From assembly GCA_003485825.1 (NCBI GenBank), contig DNHN01000172.1:1-8886 (forward strand): DNA of 8,886 bases, given 5' to 3'. A program made the position numbers and the translations under genes. Positions 4,420 through 8,886 of this stretch are shown here, one piece after another (the first letter of the stretch is position 1; each line of letters begins with the position of its first letter). Below the pieces are notes generated by a model. It was not told where the DNA came from. It saw nothing but the letters and a program-made list of their open reading frames with translations, and did no database searches. Source of the stretch: Bacteroidota bacterium (lineage in GTDB: Bacteria; Bacteroidota; Bacteroidia; NS11-12g; UBA9320).

Positions 4420-7014
4420 TTGAGGACACGTAAATACATAACATTACTCATACTCCTGGCCGCTTGCAACCATACTATGGCTCAGTCGAATGACGATCCA
4501 TGGCTAAAGAGAAATTGGAATAACATGGTAGCTCGGTTTAATATCTACTTTAATGCCACCCAAAAACTCGAAGCGGCAGTAGATGATTTAGCTACTAAAC
4601 AGGTAGATGATTTCAATGAAATCATTGATATATATCCATACGGAACAGAGGAGGATGCTAAAAACATGCGTGCTCCTATGGAGGAGGCTATGAAAAAAGC
4701 CTCGAAAGTCATCCAAAACAAACCCCGCAGCAAGTGGGCAGACAATGCCTATTTCATTATCGGACAAACTCAGTTTTTTAGTGGTGATTACTATGCTTCT
4801 ATAGAGACTTTCCAGTTTGTAAACAATGCCTACAAGGACGAAACCATCAAGGCCATGAGTCAGCTTTGGCTGATGAAAAGCTACATACAGCAAGGTAAAT
4901 TTGATGATGCTGAAGCCATCTACGGATTGATAAAAAAAATAAAAAGTACGGACAGTGAATTCATAACCGGACTTAATCTTTCCGCAGGAGACCTTATGGT
5001 GAAGCAGGGCAAAAATGCTCTAGCTATCGATTTGCTCAAAAAAGGACTCGATAAGTTAAAAGACCGAACGCTTCGCTACCGAACACACTTCGTCCTAGGC
5101 CAGCTCTACTTAGAACAAAAGAAATACAGTAAGGCCAATGAACACTTTATCAAAGTGCTTCGAATGAATGCACCCTATGAATATGTTTTTCAAGCCAACC
5201 TAGGCATGGCTAAATCTACTTCAGAAGCTGGAGGTCAAGGTGCCCAAAAAACAAAAAAATACCTCAAGCGTATGCTCGAGGATGACAAAAACATAGAGTA
5301 CTATGATCAGATTTACTATGAATTAGCAAAGTTGGAATTTGCTACTGACAACGAGAAGCAAGGCTTGGTTTACATGAAGCAGTCCGCCTCCGCCAAAAAG
5401 GCTAACTCTACTCAACTTACTAAAACATACCTATTTCTCGCTGACTACTATTTCGATAATAGAAAGTATGATAAAGCACAAGCATACTATGACAGCTCGG
5501 TAGCTATAATTCCTCAAGACTACCCGAATGTAGATAATATAAAAACCAAGCACAGTATTCTATCTAAACTCATCGAAAACATAGAAACTATACGACTTCA
5601 GGATAGCTTACTCACATTAAGTGCTATGGACCGTGACGTTTTAGATAAGCAGATAGATAAACTGATAGAGCAAGATCAGGAAATCGAGCGTTTAGCGAAA
5701 GAGGAAGAAGCCATACGCAGAGAGCAGGCTCTCATTGATGCGCGAAACCCCAGAAGCGGAGGAGGTATAAATGCTCCCATTGGGAGTGGTTCTTCATGGT
5801 ACTTTTACAATACCAGCACAGTAGCTAGAGGCACCAATGATTTTGAGCGAACGTGGGGCAAGCGAAAGCACGCAGACTTCTGGAGATTCCTAAATAAGAC
5901 TGCTATGACCGATGCACTTGCTCTAAAGTCTAAATCGGACGATACACAAGAAGAAAAAAGCGACCCTGATACCTACAACAGTTCTAAGGATAAAGAGCAG
6001 GAAAGTCTTCTAAAGGACGTAGCAGCTGATAAATTAAAATACTACGAAAACATCCCCTTTAGCTCTACCGCCCAGCTAGTGGCCAAAAGAAAAATCCAAG
6101 CGGCTTATTTAGGCATTGGGAGGATCTACTTTGACGAGCTAAAAGAATACGTGCAGTCAAAGACGAATCTGACTACCCTTCTGTCCAAGTATCCGAATAC
6201 GGCTCATAAGCCTGAAGCATTATTTTATCTCGCTAAAAATTCAACGGCCTTAGGGGATAGTGCAGGAGCAGCTGAGTATGCTAAAATAGTAGCAGATGAA
6301 TTTCCTGAGACTGCGTACAATAGCGTCCTCAATAATAAAGAAATCGTAGAAGACAATAGTGATGTAGAAGTAGTAGCGCTATATCAAAAAATGTACGAAG
6401 CCTTTCAAAGCGATAATTTTAAAGAGGTGATTCGCATCAAGAAAAAGATAGACACAGAATATGCGGGGAATTCTATCCAAGCTAGAATAGACTATCTCTA
6501 TGCGCTGACCATAGGCAAAACGTCTGGCAAAGCCGATTACCTAAAAGAGCTAGAAAGTATAAAAGAGTCCTATGTAGGTACTGCCATAGGTGAACAGGCT
6601 GCTTACACTATCAGGCTACTCACCGCAGATGACGAGTTAGCAGATGGTAGCACATCTAGTTTCTCCTCTAAACTCGACGGGGTACACTATTATGTGCTCA
6701 CTGGCAACACCGAAAACAGCCCCCAAGTGGAGCTAGACTTAAGTGACTATAACAACAGGTTCTTTGGAACAATTCCTTTGCAAGTAACCAGCCTAGTCTT
6801 TGATAAAAAGCAGCTCTTCTACATCAAACAGTTTGAGAGTAAGACCACAGCTTCAAAATACCATAAAGAGATGGAAGCCAGTGCCAGTTTCTTAAAAGAA
6901 ATAGGACTAAAAAATGCAAACTTCTTTGCTATTACACCGGAGAACTTTAGAACGCTCGTCAAACTAAAAGACGACAACGAGTACATTCAGTTCTTCTCTA
7001 AAAAATACAACTAA
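4420..7014 (+). CDS. sprE: Type IX secretion system TPR lipoprotein PorW/SprE
   Basis: PorW/SprE is an outer-envelope lipoprotein with TPR repeats needed for type IX secretion and, in gliding species, for motility. The 864-residue product is close to family length. It begins with a lipoprotein signal whose lipobox is LAAC with Cys16. TPR-like helical pairs are visible at about 108-172, 219-252 and 333-366, then a charged coiled-coil region at 405-445. A glycine-rich stretch follows, then the family hallmark block SSWYFYNTSTVARG to KRKHADFWRF (458-490), more helical repeats (about 550-740), and the conserved C-terminal domain (about 755-860) ending in FFSKKYN. The start is TTG at 4420; the next ATG, at codon 20, would remove the lipobox, and an upstream stop at 4375 leaves only CTG or ATT as other options. 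The PBP gene begins 3 bases after its stop. Confidence 0.9.
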   Translation: MRTRKYITLLILLAACNHTMAQSNDDPWLKRNWNNMVARFNIYFNATQKLEAAVDDLATKQVDDFNEIIDIYPYGTEEDAKNMRAPMEEAMKKASKVIQNKPRSKWADNAYFIIGQTQFFSGDYYASIETFQFVNNAYKDETIKAMSQLWLMKSYIQQGKFDDAEAIYGLIKKIKSTDSEFITGLNLSAGDLMVKQGKNALAIDLLKKGLDKLKDRTLRYRTHFVLGQLYLEQKKYSKANEHFIKVLRMNAPYEYVFQANLGMAKSTSEAGGQGAQKTKKYLKRMLEDDKNIEYYDQIYYELAKLEFATDNEKQGLVYMKQSASAKKANSTQLTKTYLFLADYYFDNRKYDKAQAYYDSSVAIIPQDYPNVDNIKTKHSILSKLIENIETIRLQDSLLTLSAMDRDVLDKQIDKLIEQDQEIERLAKEEEAIRREQALIDARNPRSGGGINAPIGSGSSWYFYNTSTVARGTNDFERTWGKRKHADFWRFLNKTAMTDALALKSKSDDTQEEKSDPDTYNSSKDKEQESLLKDVAADKLKYYENIPFSSTAQLVAKRKIQAAYLGIGRIYFDELKEYVQSKTNLTTLLSKYPNTAHKPEALFYLAKNSTALGDSAGAAEYAKIVADEFPETAYNSVLNNKEIVEDNSDVEVVALYQKMYEAFQSDNFKEVIRIKKKIDTEYAGNSIQARIDYLYALTIGKTSGKADYLKELESIKESYVGTAIGEQAAYTIRLLTADDELADGSTSSFSSKLDGVHYYVLTGNTENSPQVELDLSDYNNRFFGTIPLQVTSLVFDKKQLFYIKQFESKTTASKYHKEMEASASFLKEIGLKNANFFAITPENFRTLVKLKDDNEYIQFFSKKYN

Positions 7015-7017
7015 CAC

Positions 7018-8886
7018 ATGTCAACTACTGCTAAAACTAAAAAATCATCGAGCAATAAATGGATAAAAGGCCTTTGGAAACTATTCGTAGCCGGGCTGCT
7101 CTTTGTCTTGCTATTTTTACTCAGTATTCGTTTTGGCTTATGGGGAGCACTTCCAGATACCAAGGAGCTAGAAAACCCTAAAACGAAGTTGGCTTCTGAA
7201 ATCTACTCTTCTGATGCTAAAGTGCTGGGAAAAATGTTTTATCAAGAAGACAGAACCAACAGTGACTTTGAGGACTTACCACTTCACCTAAAACAGGCTC
7301 TCATTGCCACGGAAGACGAACGTTTCTATTGCCATAGCGGAATTGACGGAAGAGCATTACTGCGTGCTATTATAATGCTTGGGAAAGACGGTGGAGGAAG
7401 TACCATTACACAACAGCTTGCCAAAAACTTATTTCACCGAGAAGAGGTAAATAAAAGTAACCGTATCATCCAAAAACTGAAAGAATGGCTACTCAGTGCG
7501 GAGATTGAAAAGCGATACACCAAAGAAGAAATTATCCTAATGTACTTTAATACAGTACCCTATGGAAACAGCTTCGGCATCAAATCTGCTTCGAAAAGAT
7601 ACTTTAATAAAAAAACCATAGACTTAAAGATAGAGGAAGCTGCAGTGCTTGTGGGCATGCTAAAAGCCAATACTTACTACAATCCGGTACGCAACCCTGA
7701 AAATGCAAAAAGACGCCGTAGCGTAGTGCTGAAGCAAATGAAGGTCAATGATTACATTACACAAAACGAATACGACAGTTTGCGCGTACTCCCGCTTGTG
7801 ACTGATCATAATTTTGTAGATCATAACACAGGAACAGCCCCTTACTTCCGCTCTCACCTTACACAGTGGATGAAACAATGGACTAAAAACTATGCTGCTA
7901 AAACGGGTGTTAAATACAACATTTATGACGATGGCCTAAAAATCTACACCACCATTGACTCTAGATTACAAGAGTATGCTGAGAAAGCTGTACAAAATCA
8001 CATGAAGACATTGCAGCAGCAATTTTTTGATGAAACTGCTAGGCGCAATAGAGACCCTTGGTACGGGGAAGACGAGAATGGCGATTTGGTCAATGACCCG
8101 GAATACCCGGCGCGTATGATGAAGCGCACTCAGCGATATAGAAGTCTGAAAAAACAATACAAAAACGACCAAGACTCCATAGACTATTATCTTAATAAGC
8201 CCGTGCGCATGAAACTCTTCTCGTGGAATGGGGAGATTGACACAACACTAAGTCCTATGGACTCACTGAAGTATTGCAAGCAGATTCTGCATGCTGGATT
8301 CATGAGTTTTGAGCCACAGACAGGGCATATTAAGGCTTGGGTTGGCGGCATTAATCATACCCATTTCCAGTACGATCACGTGAATAAGAAGGCTACACGT
8401 CAAGTGGGCTCCACCTTCAAACCGCTGGTGTATGCACGTGGTTTAGACGATGACAAGCTACAGCCGTGTGAAAAAGAGAGCACAGGCCCAGTGATAGTAG
8501 AGTACGGAAATGGTCAAGAATGGAGACCGCAAAACTCAGGAGAAGTACCTCCAGAAGTGACATTCTATCAGGGACTACAACAGTCCATAAATACGGTCAC
8601 CGCTCGTGTGATGAAAAGACTAGGCCCGAATAGTGCCGAGGTAGTGCGACAGACCGCAGGCCAAATGGGAATAGACGAAAGTAAATTTGAACCTTATCCT
8701 TCCATCGCCTTAGGTACCATGGACATATCTGTTTTTGAAATGGTAGGCGCATATGGCACATTTGCCAATGGAGGCACCTTTGTAGAGCCCATTTTTGTAA
8801 CTCGAATAGAGGATAAAAATGGAAATATTTTGGAAGACTTTACCCCAGAAAAAAACGAAGCCATCCGTATGCAGACAGCTTACATC
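7018..8886 (+). CDS. Class A penicillin-binding protein (PBP1A type), 3' end cut by window edge
   Basis: Class A PBPs polymerise lipid II into glycan strands and cross-link them at the outer face of the inner membrane. The 623 residues seen comprise a basic cytoplasmic tail, a membrane anchor (about 20-43), and a GT51 transglycosylase domain (about 60-245) with catalytic Glu99 in TEDERF and the GGSTITQQLAKNL motif (126-138). A linker region with a charged, tyrosine-rich insert (330-420) follows, then the transpeptidase domain from about 425. The nucleophile motif is Ser465-Thr-Phe-Lys468 and the second motif is Ser523-Ile-Asn525. The KTG motif would lie beyond the right edge, so its absence is not meaningful. 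ATG at 7018 follows the porW/sprE stop by 3 bases, which implies one transcript. This frame contains no stop anywhere in the window. Confidence 0.94.
   Translation, partial: MSTTAKTKKSSSNKWIKGLWKLFVAGLLFVLLFLLSIRFGLWGALPDTKELENPKTKLASEIYSSDAKVLGKMFYQEDRTNSDFEDLPLHLKQALIATEDERFYCHSGIDGRALLRAIIMLGKDGGGSTITQQLAKNLFHREEVNKSNRIIQKLKEWLLSAEIEKRYTKEEIILMYFNTVPYGNSFGIKSASKRYFNKKTIDLKIEEAAVLVGMLKANTYYNPVRNPENAKRRRSVVLKQMKVNDYITQNEYDSLRVLPLVTDHNFVDHNTGTAPYFRSHLTQWMKQWTKNYAAKTGVKYNIYDDGLKIYTTIDSRLQEYAEKAVQNHMKTLQQQFFDETARRNRDPWYGEDENGDLVNDPEYPARMMKRTQRYRSLKKQYKNDQDSIDYYLNKPVRMKLFSWNGEIDTTLSPMDSLKYCKQILHAGFMSFEPQTGHIKAWVGGINHTHFQYDHVNKKATRQVGSTFKPLVYARGLDDDKLQPCEKESTGPVIVEYGNGQEWRPQNSGEVPPEVTFYQGLQQSINTVTARVMKRLGPNSAEVVRQTAGQMGIDESKFEPYPSIALGTMDISVFEMVGAYGTFANGGTFVEPIFVTRIEDKNGNILEDFTPEKNEAIRMQTAYI

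Noticed and set aside
4588..4893. Open frame on the minus strand inside porW/sprE
   Set aside because: It is covered by TPR-coding sequence on the plus strand and has no protein features of its own.
7660..8172. Two short minus-strand open frames within the PBP gene
   Set aside because: They overlap the transglycosylase and linker coding sequence and look like shadows.
6500..8886. Missing KTG motif in the PBP as a sign of an inactive transpeptidase
   Set aside because: The motif would fall beyond the window edge, so nothing can be concluded.

Overview
The window is chromosomal DNA from a member of the Bacteroidota. Three things in the sequence point there: a lipoprotein of the PorW/SprE family, which belongs to the type IX secretion and gliding machinery confined to that phylum; an F-type ATP synthase operon whose subunit a carries a long exported N-terminal domain; and promoter-like TAnnTTTG elements with little use of Shine-Dalgarno sites. 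I cannot name the genus. No insertion sequence, tRNA, rRNA, CRISPR array or sign of recent transfer was seen.

Layout. Positions 1 to 4335 hold one co-directional block on the minus strand, read from right to left: an M23 (LytM-type) peptidase with one membrane anchor, a bactofilin, two small membrane proteins of the AtpZ and AtpI type, then ATP synthase subunits a (atpB), c (atpE), b (atpF) and delta (atpH, cut by the left edge). An 84-base divergent intergenic region (4336-4419) carries a -7-like element on each strand. From 4420 to the right edge, the plus strand holds porW/sprE and, 3 bases after it, a class A penicillin-binding protein (PBP1A type) cut before its KTG motif.

How the genes fit together. 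The minus-strand block joins a cell-wall hydrolase and a cytoskeletal polymer to the membrane part of the ATP synthase. Genes overlap or lie a few bases apart, so cotranscription is likely. The gene order a-c-b-delta is standard and should continue leftward into alpha and gamma. A perfect 9-bp hairpin followed by a U-rich run lies between atpE and atpF and may help set the excess of subunit c over b and delta. The plus-strand pair joins type IX secretion to peptidoglycan synthesis. The whole window is therefore an envelope and bioenergetics locus, with wall cutting and wall building transcribed away from one shared regulatory gap.

Nothing here is clearly a new system. The points most worth testing are the atpE-atpF hairpin, the wall genes leading the ATP synthase operon, the histidine-rich exported domain of subunit a, and the TTG starts on both genes that flank the divergent gap.
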